A stretch of DNA of 64,000 nucleotides from Oricola sp. (GCF_022763245.1 NZ_JALEGV010000041.1:124001-188000); one strand, 5' to 3'. Shown: positions 1 through 9,511, counted from the stretch's first letter. The notes: generated by a model from the letters alone, not told the origin. Numbers and translations: made by a program.

Positions 1-1105
1 ACATGGCCTGCGCCGGCGTCAGCTTGGCGATGGGCGGCATCACGCCGAAGGCGTCGGCGGTCAGCATGATGATGTTCTGCGGCTGGCCGGCCTTGCCGGT
101 GTCGCTGGCATTGGAGATGAAGTGCAGCGGATAGGCGCAACGCGTGTTTTCCGTCAGCGACGCGTCGTGGAAGTCCGGCATCTTGACGTCGTCGAGGATG
201 ACGTTTTCCAGAACCGTTCCGAAGCGTTCCGTCGTGGCGTAGATCTCAGGCTCGGCTTCGCGCGACAGGCGGATCGTCTTGGCGTAGCAGCCGCCCTCGA
301 AATTGAACACGCCGTTCTCGCTCCAGCCATGCTCGTCGTCGCCGATCAGCGTGCGTGAGGGATCGGCGGAAAGCGTCGTCTTGCCGGTGCCCGACAGGCC
401 GAAGAAGACGGCCACGTCGCCGTCTGGACCTTCATTCGCCGAGCAGTGCATCGGCATGACGCCCTTCTTCGGGAGAACGTAGTTGAGCGCGGTGAACACC
501 GACTTCTTCATCTCGCCGGCATAGGAGGTGCCGCCGATCAGCACGATCATGCGGGTGAGATCGACCGCGATCACCGTGCCCGTGCGGCAGCCGTGACGTT
601 CCGGATCGGCCTCGAAATTCGGCAGGTCGATGATCGTCAGTTCCGGCACGAAGGAGGCCAGCGCCGAACGCTCCGGCCGGATCAGCAGGTTGCGGATGAA
701 CAGCGAATGCCAGGCATTCTCGGTCACCACCCGCACCTTGATCTGGTGTTCCTCGTCGGCGCCGCCGATGAGGTCCTGCACGAACAGTTCCATCCCCTGC
801 GCCTGCGTGAGGAAGTCCTCGTGCAGCGTCTTGAAATGCTCCGGCGACATCGCCTTGTTGTTGTCCCACCAGATGTGGTCGTCGACCAGGCCGTCCTTGA
901 CGACGAACTTGTCCTTGGCCGAGCGGCCGGTGTGCACGCCGGTCTTGGCGACGAGCGCGCCATGGGCGCTCAGCTGCGCCTCGCGGCGGTCGATCGCCTC
1001 TTCGTAGAGTTCTGCCTCGGTGAGGTTGTAATAGACGGCAGCCGGCGCCCGAAAGCCCTGTTTATCCAGTCCGTGCGCTGCGTTGAACAAGCCTGCTGTC
1101 TTCAT
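1..1105 (-). CDS. pckA: Phosphoenolpyruvate carboxykinase (ATP), 3' part outside window
   Basis: Converts oxaloacetate and ATP to phosphoenolpyruvate, the first committed step of gluconeogenesis in the cytoplasm. The minus-strand translation from the ATG at 1105 begins [18 protein letters not shown] and contains the kinase P-loop [11 protein letters not shown] near residue 235, preceded by the family stretch [14 protein letters not shown] and followed by [10 protein letters not shown]. About 368 of roughly 536 family residues are present; the C-terminus lies beyond base 1. It is divergent from chvI, an arrangement common in rhizobia. An operator-like palindrome lies 130 bp upstream. Confidence 0.97.
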   Translation of the reverse strand, partial: MKTAGLFNAAHGLDKQGFRAPAAVYYNLTEAELYEEAIDRREAQLSAHGALVAKTGVHTGRSAKDKFVVKDGLVDDHIWWDNNKAMSPEHFKTLHEDFLTQAQGMELFVQDLIGGADEEHQIKVRVVTENAWHSLFIRNLLIRPERSALASFVPELTIIDLPNFEADPERHGCRTGTVIAVDLTRMIVLIGGTSYAGEMKKSVFTALNYVLPKKGVMPMHCSANEGPDGDVAVFFGLSGTGKTTLSADPSRTLIGDDEHGWSENGVFNFEGGCYAKTIRLSREAEPEIYATTERFGTVLENVILDDVKMPDFHDASLTENTRCAYPLHFISNASDTGKAGQPQNIIMLTADAFGVMPPIAKLTPAQAM

Positions 1106-1476
1106 GATCCTCACCCGTTGGTCTTTGGTTTCGATGCGCCGATCGCCGCCGTGGCTGCGAAATTTTTAATCCTGTTTAAAGCCGCGTTTAAGCAGACTCG
1201 TGGCTCAAACAGAAATCGTCTTGCATTTCAAATGATTAATCGATTTAACCTTTCAAAAAAGAGTTCAATCGGTTCAGGCGACGACTGAGTCACAGCATTT
1301 CGGCTGTCTCGTCAGGTGGATTGCGTGATCGGCGTGACGGGTGTCCAACCCGGTCAAAGCGGCGTCACGATGACACCGAAAACGTTCTGTGCCACATTTT
1401 GCGCCAAGTTTCGGCGTCAACCGCTTGCGTTTTTGACGGGCAGGGACTTGGCGGAATGGCCGGGGAGAATTTCAGC
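1106..1476. promoter_or_regulatory. Divergent pckA/chvI intergenic region
   Basis: This 371-bp gap carries the promoters of two divergent genes. Bases 1160-1270 are markedly AT-rich compared with the surroundings and hold several TTTAA-type motifs, including GTTTAAAG and GTTTAAGC around 1174-1191 and the palindrome annotated separately at 1234-1249. I see no credible coding region; the plus-strand frame running into chvI from 1321 lacks conservation before the chvI start. Confidence 0.6.
1234..1249. promoter_or_regulatory. LacI-type operator-like palindrome upstream of pckA
   Basis: The sequence GATTAATCGATTTAAC is an imperfect palindrome centred on the CG at 1241-1242. The right half, CGATTTAAC, recurs exactly upstream of mgsA (42297-42305), where the left half is TTCAAA. 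A central CG with AT-rich arms is the form of LacI-family operators. In Sinorhizobium meliloti the LacI-family regulator PckR controls pckA and, as I recall, mgsA; assigning this site to a PckR ortholog is inference. Confidence 0.5.
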
Positions 1477-2181
1477 ATGCAGACGATCGCGCTGGTCGAT
1501 GACGACCGCAACATTCTGACCTCCGTCTCGATCGCCCTGGAGGCGGAAGGGTATCGCGTCGAGACCTACACCGACGGCGCGTCCGCGCTCGAAGGGCTGA
1601 TGGCGCGCCCGCCCAACCTCGCCATTCTCGACATCAAGATGCCGCGCATGGACGGCATGGAACTGTTGCGGCGGCTGCGCCAGAAGACGGACCTGCCGGT
1701 CATCTTCCTGACGTCGAAGGACGACGAGATCGACGAACTCTTCGGCCTGAAGATGGGCGCCGACGACTTCATCACCAAGCCGTTCTCCCAGCGCCTGCTG
1801 GTCGAGCGCGCCCGCGCGGTCCTGCGCCGCACGGCCGCGCGCGAGGTCATGGTCAAGGGCGACGGCGCCAGCCAGGCCCAGTCGATCGTGCGCGGCAACC
1901 TCGTGCTGGACCAGGAGCGCCATACCTGCACCTGGAAGGACCAGCCGGTGACGCTCACGGTCACCGAATTCCTGATCCTGCATGCGCTGGCGCAACGTCC
2001 CGGCGTGGTGAAAAGCCGTGATTCGCTGATGGATGCGGCCTATGATGACCAGGTCTACGTCGACGACCGGACGATCGACAGCCACATCAAGCGGCTGCGG
2101 AAGAAGTTCAAGGTCGTCGATGACAGTTTCGACATGATCGAAACGCTCTACGGCGTCGGCTACCGGTTCCGCGAAACGTGA
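1477..2181 (+). CDS. chvI: Two-component response regulator ChvI
   Basis: OmpR-family regulator that, with the kinase ChvG, controls envelope, exopolysaccharide, motility and acid-response genes in rhizobia, Agrobacterium and Brucella. The 234-aa protein has a receiver domain with acidic pocket DDD (8-10), phospho-acceptor Asp52 in [10 protein letters not shown], and conserved Lys in ITKPFS, then a C-terminal winged helix ending [11 protein letters not shown] chose ATG 1477 because the product starts [12 protein letters not shown] like known ChvI, with GGGGAGA 9 bp upstream; an in-frame ATG at 1456 would add seven residues. chvG follows after 34 bp. Confidence 0.96.
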   Translation: MQTIALVDDDRNILTSVSIALEAEGYRVETYTDGASALEGLMARPPNLAILDIKMPRMDGMELLRRLRQKTDLPVIFLTSKDDEIDELFGLKMGADDFITKPFSQRLLVERARAVLRRTAAREVMVKGDGASQAQSIVRGNLVLDQERHTCTWKDQPVTLTVTEFLILHALAQRPGVVKSRDSLMDAAYDDQVYVDDRTIDSHIKRLRKKFKVVDDSFDMIETLYGVGYRFRET

Positions 2182-2215
2182 CCGATCGCCGCCGGCGAAC
2201 AGAAAACAGGGCGCG

Positions 2216-4003
2216 ATGACGGCAGAAGTCGATCATATCCCGCTGGGAACCGAGACCGGCGAGCCCGCCAAGGCGCGCGACCGCGTGGCGAAGCCCGCGC
2301 GCGCCGCGCGCGCCGCGCCGCGCCGCCTGACCGGCGGCTACATCTTCTCCTCGCTCACCCAGCGCATCCTGTTCCTCAACCTGGCCGCGCTCGGCGTCTT
2401 GATGTCGGGCATTCTCTACATCAACCAGTTCCGCGACGGTCTGATCGACGCGCGCGTCGAGAGCCTGATGATCCAGGGCGAGATCATTGCCGGCGCCATC
2501 GCGGCCTCGGCCAATGTCGATACCAACGCCATCCTGATCGATCCCGACAAGCTGCTCGAACTGCAGGCCGGCGAGAGCATCGTTCCCAATGCCGACCGCT
2601 TCGACAATCTGGATTTTCCGATCAACCCGGAAAAGGTCGCGCCCGTCCTGCGCCGCCTGATCTCGCCGACCCGCACCCGCGCGCGCATCTATGACCGTGA
2701 ATCCAACCTGCTGCTTGATTCGCGCCATCTCTATTCCGGCGGCCAGGTCCTGCGCTACGAATTGCCCGCCGTCGACGAGACCGAGCTCGACCTTGGCGAT
2801 CGCGTCGACCGCATCTTCTCGCGCATCTTCCGCCGGCGGGACCTCAGCGTCTATTCCGAGCAGCCGGGCGGCAGCGGTGCCGGCTACTCGGAGGTGATGG
2901 ATGCGCTCGCCGGCGCCCGCTCGCAGATCGTGCGCATCACGCCGCAGGGCGAGCTGATCGTCTCGGTGGCCGTGCCGATCCAGCGTTTCCGCGCGGTGCT
3001 CGGCGTGCTGCAGCTGTCCACCCAGGGCGGCGACATCGACAAGATCGTCAAGGCCGAGCGCTTCGCCATGATGCGCGTCTTCGGCGTCGCCGTCATCGTC
3101 AACACCATCCTGTCCATCGCGCTCGCCGGCACGATCGCCAATCCGCTGCGAAGGCTGGCCGCCGCCGCCGTTCGCGTGCGCCGCTCCATCAAGCTGCGCG
3201 AGGAGATACCGGATTTCTCCGCCCGCCAGGACGAGATCGGCAACCTCTCCGTCGCCCTGCGCGACATGACCAACGCGCTCTATGCGCGGATCGACGCCAT
3301 CGAGAGTTTCGCCGCCGATGTGAGCCACGAACTGAAGAACCCGCTGACGTCCCTGCGCAGCGCGGTCGAGACGCTGCCGCTCGCCAAGAACGACGACATG
3401 CGCAAGCGCCTGACCGACGTGATCCAGCATGACGTCCGTCGGCTCGACCGGTTGATCACCGACATTTCCGACGCCTCGCGTCTCGACGCCGAACTGGTGC
3501 GCGAGGATGCGCAGACGGTCGATCTCGAACGGCTGCTGCGTGATCTGACCAGCATTCTCGGCCAGAGCGTCGCCGTCGGCGACCGCAGCCTGAAACTGCA
3601 TGTCGACCGGCGGCAGAACGGGGCCAAGGGCTTCGCGGTCAGCGGCCACGAGTTGCGCATCGGCCAGGTGATCACCAATCTGGTCCAGAACGCCTCGTCC
3701 TTCGTCGACGAGGAGACCGGCCGTGTCGATATCCGCCTGTCCTCGGCGCCGCGCCAGGTGGTCGTCGCGGTCGAGGACAACGGGCCCGGCATTCGCGCCG
3801 AGAACATCGAGAACATCTTCGAACGCTTCTACACCGACCGGCCGGGCCCGGATCAGTTCGGCCGCAATTCCGGTCTCGGCCTGTCGATCTCTCGCCAGAT
3901 CATCGAGGCCCATGGCGGCACCCTGACGGCCGAGAACATTCCCGGCGGCCCGGACGGCAAGCCCGCGGGTGCGCGCTTCGTGATCCGGCTGCCGCGCGAA
4001 TGA
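2216..4003 (+). CDS. chvG: Sensor histidine kinase ChvG
   Basis: Inner-membrane sensor kinase partner of ChvI; in rhizobia its periplasmic domain is held inactive by ExoR. The 595-aa protein has a cytoplasmic basic tail, membrane segment about 51-70, a roughly 215-residue periplasmic domain, a second membrane segment about 285-306, HAMP, an H-box VSHELKNPLTSL with His371, N-box NLVQNAS, and ATP-lid motifs EDNGPGI and GLGLSIS. The stop overlaps hprK by 4 bp, coupling envelope sensing to the PTS genes downstream. No ExoR gene is visible in this window. Confidence 0.95.
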   Translation: MTAEVDHIPLGTETGEPAKARDRVAKPARAARAAPRRLTGGYIFSSLTQRILFLNLAALGVLMSGILYINQFRDGLIDARVESLMIQGEIIAGAIAASANVDTNAILIDPDKLLELQAGESIVPNADRFDNLDFPINPEKVAPVLRRLISPTRTRARIYDRESNLLLDSRHLYSGGQVLRYELPAVDETELDLGDRVDRIFSRIFRRRDLSVYSEQPGGSGAGYSEVMDALAGARSQIVRITPQGELIVSVAVPIQRFRAVLGVLQLSTQGGDIDKIVKAERFAMMRVFGVAVIVNTILSIALAGTIANPLRRLAAAAVRVRRSIKLREEIPDFSARQDEIGNLSVALRDMTNALYARIDAIESFAADVSHELKNPLTSLRSAVETLPLAKNDDMRKRLTDVIQHDVRRLDRLITDISDASRLDAELVREDAQTVDLERLLRDLTSILGQSVAVGDRSLKLHVDRRQNGAKGFAVSGHELRIGQVITNLVQNASSFVDEETGRVDIRLSSAPRQVVVAVEDNGPGIRAENIENIFERFYTDRPGPDQFGRNSGLGLSISRQIIEAHGGTLTAENIPGGPDGKPAGARFVIRLPRE

Positions 4004-4485
4004 CCGCGGGCGCACCCGCCGGTTCCATCCTGCAGCATGCCAGCGTCGTGGAGATCGACGGGCGCGGTGTGCTCATTCGCGGACCGTCCGGCGCGGGAAA
4101 GACGGCGCTCGCCATCGAACTCCTGTTTCGCTGCCGCGCGAGCGAAATTGCGTCGGCCCTCGTTGCGGATGATCAGGCCTTCCTGTCGGCGGATGACGAT
4201 ACCGGGGCCCTGCTTGCCACCGTTCCGGGCACGATCGCCGGCCTGATCGAGCTGCGCGGTTTCGGCGCTGCGCCGGTCGCCGCCTCACGCTGCAAGGCCG
4301 AAACGCGGCTGGCGCTTTGTGTCACGCTGGTACCGGCCGAAGACAGCGAACGCGTCGCCGATCCCGACCGTCGCGCCCGCCTCCACACGGTGGAGCTTCC
4401 CGAACTCGTCTTGCCGTGCCGGCAGCCGGTTTGCGGCGCTTACGCCGTGCTCGGCTGGCTTGGCCTGTCGCGCCGGCTCCTCTAG
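4000..4485 (+). CDS. hprK: HPr kinase/phosphorylase, short alphaproteobacterial type
   Basis: Phosphorylates HPr on its regulatory serine and reverses this. The 161-aa protein corresponds only to the C-terminal catalytic domain of the roughly 310-aa Firmicutes enzyme, which is normal in alphaproteobacteria. The P-loop is GPSGAGKT (residues about 28-35), with Thr where many members have Ser. Downstream VADDQAF matches the region after the P-loop that carries catalytic acidic residues. The start ATGA overlaps the chvG stop, so translation is probably coupled. EIIA and HPr follow. Confidence 0.92.
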   Translation: MTAGAPAGSILQHASVVEIDGRGVLIRGPSGAGKTALAIELLFRCRASEIASALVADDQAFLSADDDTGALLATVPGTIAGLIELRGFGAAPVAASRCKAETRLALCVTLVPAEDSERVADPDRRARLHTVELPELVLPCRQPVCGAYAVLGWLGLSRRLL

Positions 4486-4614
4486 AGACTGTTGAGGAGG
4501 GGCGAAAAACCTTGTCACACGTCAATTTTGCTGATCATGATGCGGCCTGCCCATTGGGGAAACGGCAGGTGGAGAAAACCGACCTGCGTCGGGCAGGACG
4601 GGAGAGTTGACGGT

Positions 4615-5016
4615 ATGATCGGCGTCGTGCTCGTAACGCACGGGAATCTTGCGGACGAATTCAAGAAAGCGGTCGAACACGTCGTGGGCGACCAGGCGCA
4701 GTTCGCGACCGTGTGCATCGGGGCCGACGACGACATGGAGCAGCGTCGTCGTGACATTCTCGACCGGGTTTCCGACGTCGATGGCGGCATCGGCGTCATC
4801 ATCGTCACCGACATGTTCGGCGGCACGCCCTCCAATCTTTCGATTTCCGTCATGGAAACCGGCCGCATCGAGATTCTCGCCGGCATGAACCTGCCGATGC
4901 TCATCAAGCTCGCCCGCGTGCGCGAGGATCATTCGATGGAAGAGACCCTTTCGCTCTCCTGCGGGGCGGGCCGCAAATACATCAATGTGGCCAGCCAGAT
5001 CCTGGCGGGGAAGTGA
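4615..5016 (+). CDS. PTS mannose-type EIIA component (regulatory)
   Basis: A 133-aa EIIA-Man domain protein beginning MIGVVLVTHGNLADEF; His9 in VTHG is the expected phosphorylation site accepting phosphate from HPr. FGGTPSNL around residues 64-71 is the family signature. No sugar-permease EIIB/C is nearby, so it likely acts in the regulatory PTS with HprK and HPr rather than in sugar uptake. Start ATG 4615 was preferred over upstream codons because it gives the family N-terminus. A 129-bp gap without recognised features separates it from hprK. Confidence 0.93.
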   Translation: MIGVVLVTHGNLADEFKKAVEHVVGDQAQFATVCIGADDDMEQRRRDILDRVSDVDGGIGVIIVTDMFGGTPSNLSISVMETGRIEILAGMNLPMLIKLARVREDHSMEETLSLSCGAGRKYINVASQILAGK

Positions 5017-5309
5017 CCGCATTGACCGGCCAGATCGCCCCGGCGACGCGCACGTTCGAGATCACCAACAAGCGCGGCCTGCACGCGCGCGCCTCGTCCA
5101 AATTCGTCAAGCTCGTCGAGAGTTTCGAGGCCTCGGTGACCGTCTCCAAGGACGGGCTCTCGGTGAACGGAACGTCGATCATGGGCCTGATGATGCTGGC
5201 CGCCGCTCCCGGCTGCTGCATCAAGGTCGACGCCGAGGGTCCGGATGCCGAAGCCGCGCTTGACGCGATCGCCGCCCTGATCGCCGACCGCTTCGGCGAG
5301 GGCGAGTGA
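5013..5309 (+). CDS. PTS phosphocarrier protein HPr
   Basis: A 98-aa HPr. The histidine phospho-site lies in KRGLHARAS (His24 here, His15 in E. coli) and the HprK-target serine lies in NGTSIMGLMML. The start codon is GTG at 5013, overlapping the EIIA stop as GTGA, so the two are translationally coupled. The N-terminal dozen residues (TALTGQIAPAT) extend beyond the classic HPr fold; such extensions occur in alphaproteobacteria. With HprK and EIIA it forms the incomplete, regulatory PTS. Confidence 0.94.
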   Translation: MTALTGQIAPATRTFEITNKRGLHARASSKFVKLVESFEASVTVSKDGLSVNGTSIMGLMMLAAAPGCCIKVDAEGPDAEAALDAIAALIADRFGEGE

Positions 5310-5328
5310 TCCTGGTCAAGATCAGGAT

Positions 5329-5344
5329 ATAAGGATTTCCTTAT
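5329..5344. promoter_or_regulatory. Perfect inverted repeat upstream of ahcY, candidate operator
   Basis: ATAAGGA-TT-TCCTTAT is a perfect 7-bp inverted repeat with a 2-bp spacer, ending 63 bp before the ahcY start. An adjacent repeat, ATCCTG (5309-5314) and CAGGAT (5323-5328), abuts it. The repeat has the size and symmetry of an ArsR-family dimer site; SahR of that family controls ahcY and methionine-cycle genes in Proteobacteria. The assignment to SahR is inference; an RNA hairpin is the alternative reading. Confidence 0.55.
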
Positions 5345-5407
5345 GTTGTGATTGTCAGTTCGGCCGCTCTCTGGTAGGCAGCGCGCCAAACCGCTTGGAG
5401 TATCCGC

Positions 5408-6808
5408 ATGTCAAACACGCAAGACTACGTGATCGCCGATCTGTCCCTGGCCGATTACGGCCGCAAGGAAATCGACATCGCCGAAACCGAAATGCCGGGC
5501 CTGATGGCCTGCCGCGAGGAATTCGGCGAAGCAAAGCCGCTGTCCGGCGCGCGCATCACCGGATCGCTGCACATGACGATCCAGACCGCCGTGCTGATCG
5601 AGACGTTGAAGGTGCTCGGCGCGGACGTTCGCTGGGCGTCCTGCAACATCTTCTCCACCCAGGATCACGCCGCCGCGGCCATCGCCGCCACCGGCACCCC
5701 GGTCTTCGCCGTCAAGGGTGAATCGCTGGAGGACTACTGGACCTACACCGACCAGATCTTCCAGTGGCCCGACGGCGGTTACACCAACATGATCCTCGAC
5801 GATGGCGGCGACGCCACCATGTACATCCTGCTCGGCGCCCGCGCCGAGGAAGGCGAGGACGTGCTCTCCAATCCGACGTCGGAGGAAGAGGAAGTCCTGT
5901 TCGCCCAGATCAAGAAGCGCATGGAACAGAGCCCCGGCTGGTTCGTGAAGCAGCGCCACGCGATCAAGGGCGTCACCGAGGAAACCACTACCGGCGTGAA
6001 CCGGCTCTACCAGCTGCAGAAGAAGGGCCTGCTGCCCTTCCCCGCGATCAACGTCAACGACAGCGTCACCAAGTCGAAATTCGACAACAAATACGGCTGC
6101 AAGGAATCGCTCGTCGACGGCATCCGTCGCGCCACCGACGTGATGATGGCCGGCAAGGTCGCCGTCGTGTGCGGCTACGGCGATGTCGGCAAGGGTTCCG
6201 CCCAGTCGCTCAGCGGCGCCGGCGCCCGCGTGAAGGTCACCGAGATCGACCCGATCTGCGCCCTGCAGGCCGCGATGGACGGCTTCGAAGTCGTTCAGCT
6301 CGAGGACGTCGTCTCCTCGGCCGACATCTTCATCACCACCACCGGCAACAAGGACGTGATCCGCATCGAGCACATGCGCGAGATGAAGGACATGGCCATC
6401 GTCGGCAATATCGGTCACTTCGACAACGAGATTCAGGTCGCCGCGCTGAAGAACCTGAAATGGACCAACATCAAGCCGCAGGTCGACATGATCGAGTTTC
6501 CGGGCGGCGATCGCATGATCCTGCTGTCGGAAGGCCGGCTTCTGAACCTCGGCAACGCCACCGGCCATCCGAGCTTTGTCATGAGTGCATCCTTCACCAA
6601 CCAGGTGCTGGCTCAGATCGAGCTCTTCACCAAGGGTGAGCAGTATGGCCACGAAGTCTTCATCCTGCCCAAGCATCTCGACGAGAAGGTCGCGCGCCTG
6701 CATCTCGACAAGCTCGGCGCGAAGCTGACGGATCTCTCCGACGAACAGGCGTCCTATATCGGCGTCACGCCGAAGGGCCCTTACAAGCCGGAACACTACA
6801 GATACTGA
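5408..6808 (+). CDS. ahcY: Adenosylhomocysteinase
   Basis: Hydrolyses S-adenosylhomocysteine to adenosine and homocysteine, removing the product inhibitor of methyltransferases. The 466-aa protein is full length, with the NAD-binding loop GYGDVGKG (about residues 257-264), the substrate region around [13 protein letters not shown], and the conserved C-terminus KPEHYRY. GGAG lies 7 bp before ATG 5408. It sits after HPr but with a 98-bp gap holding its own operator-like repeat, so it is probably transcribed separately. A strong terminator follows. The adenosine it releases would be salvaged by the kinase at 54226. Confidence 0.97.
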   Translation: MSNTQDYVIADLSLADYGRKEIDIAETEMPGLMACREEFGEAKPLSGARITGSLHMTIQTAVLIETLKVLGADVRWASCNIFSTQDHAAAAIAATGTPVFAVKGESLEDYWTYTDQIFQWPDGGYTNMILDDGGDATMYILLGARAEEGEDVLSNPTSEEEEVLFAQIKKRMEQSPGWFVKQRHAIKGVTEETTTGVNRLYQLQKKGLLPFPAINVNDSVTKSKFDNKYGCKESLVDGIRRATDVMMAGKVAVVCGYGDVGKGSAQSLSGAGARVKVTEIDPICALQAAMDGFEVVQLEDVVSSADIFITTTGNKDVIRIEHMREMKDMAIVGNIGHFDNEIQVAALKNLKWTNIKPQVDMIEFPGGDRMILLSEGRLLNLGNATGHPSFVMSASFTNQVLAQIELFTKGEQYGHEVFILPKHLDEKVARLHLDKLGAKLTDLSDEQASYIGVTPKGPYKPEHYRY

Positions 6809-6836
6809 TCTGAAGTTTGATCACTACTACATCTGG

Positions 6837-6874
6837 TGGCCGGAGATTTGTGCATAATCTCCGGCCATCTTTTT
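6837..6874 (+). terminator. Intrinsic terminator after ahcY
   Basis: A perfect 12-bp stem, TGGCCGGAGATT (6837-6848) pairing with AATCTCCGGCCA (6856-6867), with a 7-nt loop and followed by TCTTTTTG. It separates ahcY from the kinase gene. Confidence 0.9.
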
Positions 6875-7006
6875 GCGCGCGCAACGCTTCACGGCGATTC
6901 CCAGTGCGGGTATTTTGGAGTGATTCGGGAAGACGCGCCGCCGTGGCGCGGCGTGATTTTCACATGATTGCCGCCGTATCGCGTGCCCGCGGCGAGGGGA
7001 CGACGG

Positions 7007-9511
7007 ATGAAGGACTCGAGAGGCGCTAGACGACGGAGCGGACTTGGCCGACGCTCCGGCACCGTTGCGCTTTTCGCCGCCTCGACCGTTCTTGCCGGAT
7101 TGCCTTCCCTGGCGCGTGCGGACGAACTCGGCCCCATCGTCGGCGCCTTTCTGGGCCAGCATTTCGACACGTTCGAGGTCGTGCAGTTCGCGCTTTTCGC
7201 CGGTGCGATGACGGCGGCGCTCGCCTCGGCACTGTGGCTGATACGCGAGCGCGGCCGCACGGCGCGTCAGAACACGACGCTGCGCACCAAGGTCTCGGCA
7301 CTCAATGTGCAGGTTGCCCGGCTTGAAACGCTGGCGACGACGGAAGGCCAGCGCGCCGTGATCTGGGAAGACCGCGACCGCAAGCCCGTCATCATCGGCA
7401 CGCTGACGCCGGAAACCGGGGCGCCGCCGGAGCGCAGCGCCTTTCTTGCATTCGGACGCTGGCTCGAACCGGCCTCCGCGACGCAGCTCGACCATCTGGT
7501 CGCCGAATTGCGCGAGGAGGCCAAACCGTTTTCCGTGACGGTCGAGACGCGGCGCGGCGTCCCGCTGGACGTGATCGGCCGAACCAACGGATCGAGCGCG
7601 GTCCTGCGGTTCGAGAACCTGTCGGGCGAACGCGCCGAACATGCCCGCCTGGCGCTGGAACATGGCCGCGTGGTCGATACGCTCGAGACCCTGCAGGCGC
7701 TCCTGGATTCGCTGGACGCGCCGTTCTGGCTCCGCAGCTCGGACGGGGCCCTGGCCTGGGTCAATCGCGCCTTCGCTCAGGCCACGGGCCACGCGCAGCC
7801 CGTCGAGACGATCGCAGCCAACGCGGAATTTCTCGGCAACCAGGCGCTGAAGGCGATCCTGACGAACCGTGACGATGCGGGCTGCTATCACGCCTCCGTC
7901 TCCGCCGTCGTCAATGGCGACCGCCTGCTCTACGACGTCACCGACGCGACCGGGCCCTACGGGTCGGCGGGTCTTGCCGTGGATCGCACCGATTTCGAGG
8001 CGACCCGCAGCGAATTGAACAAGACGATCCGCAGCCATGAGGAAACGCTCGACCGTCTGAACACCGCCGTCGCGATGTTCGACGAGAACGCCCGGCTGCG
8101 CTTCTACAATCAGGAATTCCAGAAGCTGTGGGATCTCGACCAGGGCTTTCTCGACTCCGGTCCCGACAATGCGATGTTCCTCGACCGGCTGCGCGCCGAT
8201 GGCCGTCTGGAGGAAAAGCCGGACTGGCGCGACTGGAAGGACGAGGTGCTGTCGGCCTATCGGGCCGTCGAACCGCGAGAGGATGTCTGGTATCTCCCCG
8301 ACGGGCAGACCATCCGCGTCGTCGCCAATCCCCATCCGCGCGGCGGCCTGACCTGGGTCTTCGAGAACCTGACCGAGACGATCGACCTTCAGAGCCGCTA
8401 CGAGACGCTGGTTCGGGTGCAGGGTGAAACGCTCGACAATCTCGCCGAAGGTGTCGCCGTGTTCGGCCAGGACGGCCGCTTGCGTCTCTCCAATCCGGCA
8501 TTCCGGCGCTTCTGGGATATCGAGGAACTGCTGGAGCGCGAAGCCGTGCATATCGGCCAGATCGCCAGGATCTGCGACCGGCGTTTCGGAAACGACGAAT
8601 TGTGGTCCCGCTTCGCGGGCATGGTCACCGGCTTCGCGGACGATCGCAGCGACGAATCCGGCCGCTGCGCGGTCAGCGACTCCATCCTGTCCTGGACTGT
8701 CGTGCCGCTGCCCAACGGCCAGACCATGATCACCTTCGTCGACATCACCGCCAGCGAAGGCGTCGAACGTGCCCTGCGCGACCGCAACGAGGCGCTGGAA
8801 GGCACCGCGCTCCTGCGCACCCGTTTCATCCGCCACGTGTCCTACGAGCTGCGCACGCCGCTCACCAACATTTCCGGCTTCACCGCTCTCCTGCAGGAAC
8901 CGTCGACGGGTCCGCTCAACGAGAAACAGTCCGACTATGTCGGCTACATCGCTGAATCGTCTGAAGCTTTGAAGCTGATCATCGACGACACGCTCGACCT
9001 CGCGACCATCGACGCCGGCGTGATGGAGCTCGACTTCACCGAGATCGACATCGAGCCGATGATGCGCGAAGTCGCCGCCGATCTCGCACCGCGATTCGCC
9101 GAGCACCGCCTCGATCTCGTCGTGCGCGTCGCCCCCGACATGGGCACCATCTACGCCGACGCCACGCGCCTCCACCAGATCATGATCAATGTCCTCTCCA
9201 ACGCCGCCGATTTCGCGCCGGAGGACACGGTCGTGACCTTTACCTGCGACGATGGCGAGAACGGCGTCCGCTTCAAGATCCGCGATCGCGGGCCCGGCAT
9301 TCCCGCCGAGGCGCTGAAGGAGATTTTCGATCCGTTCGAAACCGGCAAGCCCGGCCGCCGGCGCGGAGCCGGGCTGGGACTGGCGCTGGTGAAGAGCTTC
9401 GTGACTCTGCATCAGGGCGACGTGACGATCGATTCCTCGCCCGAACGGGGTACGGAAGTGACCCTGTTTTTCCCGCGCGTGCCGCCCGGCGCGCGGATGG
9501 CCGCCGAATAG
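7007..9511 (+). CDS. divL: DivL-type PAS-domain kinase with tyrosine in the H-box
   Basis: Likely ortholog of DivL, which tunes the CckA-CtrA cell-cycle relay in alphaproteobacteria. Two hydrophobic segments (about 15-35 and 58-80) precede three PAS-like units starting near residues 230, 347 and 474, then a HisKA-like dimerisation domain and HATPase (N-box NVLSNAADF, RDRGPGIP, GAGLGLALV). The H-box reads HVSYELRTPLT, so Tyr613 replaces the phospho-acceptor histidine, the hallmark of DivL. Start ATG 7007 has GAGGGG 7 bp upstream; a TTG at 6968 is possible. The tsaE-amgK gene overlaps its stop by 1 bp. Confidence 0.88.
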   Translation: MKDSRGARRRSGLGRRSGTVALFAASTVLAGLPSLARADELGPIVGAFLGQHFDTFEVVQFALFAGAMTAALASALWLIRERGRTARQNTTLRTKVSALNVQVARLETLATTEGQRAVIWEDRDRKPVIIGTLTPETGAPPERSAFLAFGRWLEPASATQLDHLVAELREEAKPFSVTVETRRGVPLDVIGRTNGSSAVLRFENLSGERAEHARLALEHGRVVDTLETLQALLDSLDAPFWLRSSDGALAWVNRAFAQATGHAQPVETIAANAEFLGNQALKAILTNRDDAGCYHASVSAVVNGDRLLYDVTDATGPYGSAGLAVDRTDFEATRSELNKTIRSHEETLDRLNTAVAMFDENARLRFYNQEFQKLWDLDQGFLDSGPDNAMFLDRLRADGRLEEKPDWRDWKDEVLSAYRAVEPREDVWYLPDGQTIRVVANPHPRGGLTWVFENLTETIDLQSRYETLVRVQGETLDNLAEGVAVFGQDGRLRLSNPAFRRFWDIEELLEREAVHIGQIARICDRRFGNDELWSRFAGMVTGFADDRSDESGRCAVSDSILSWTVVPLPNGQTMITFVDITASEGVERALRDRNEALEGTALLRTRFIRHVSYELRTPLTNISGFTALLQEPSTGPLNEKQSDYVGYIAESSEALKLIIDDTLDLATIDAGVMELDFTEIDIEPMMREVAADLAPRFAEHRLDLVVRVAPDMGTIYADATRLHQIMINVLSNAADFAPEDTVVTFTCDDGENGVRFKIRDRGPGIPAEALKEIFDPFETGKPGRRRGAGLGLALVKSFVTLHQGDVTIDSSPERGTEVTLFFPRVPPGARMAAE

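Noticed and set aside
2108-4015. A 635-aa minus-strand frame antisense to chvG
   Set aside because: Low-complexity Asp/Ala/Arg-rich translation without motifs, exactly mirroring a well-conserved kinase gene; a product of GC-rich codon bias.
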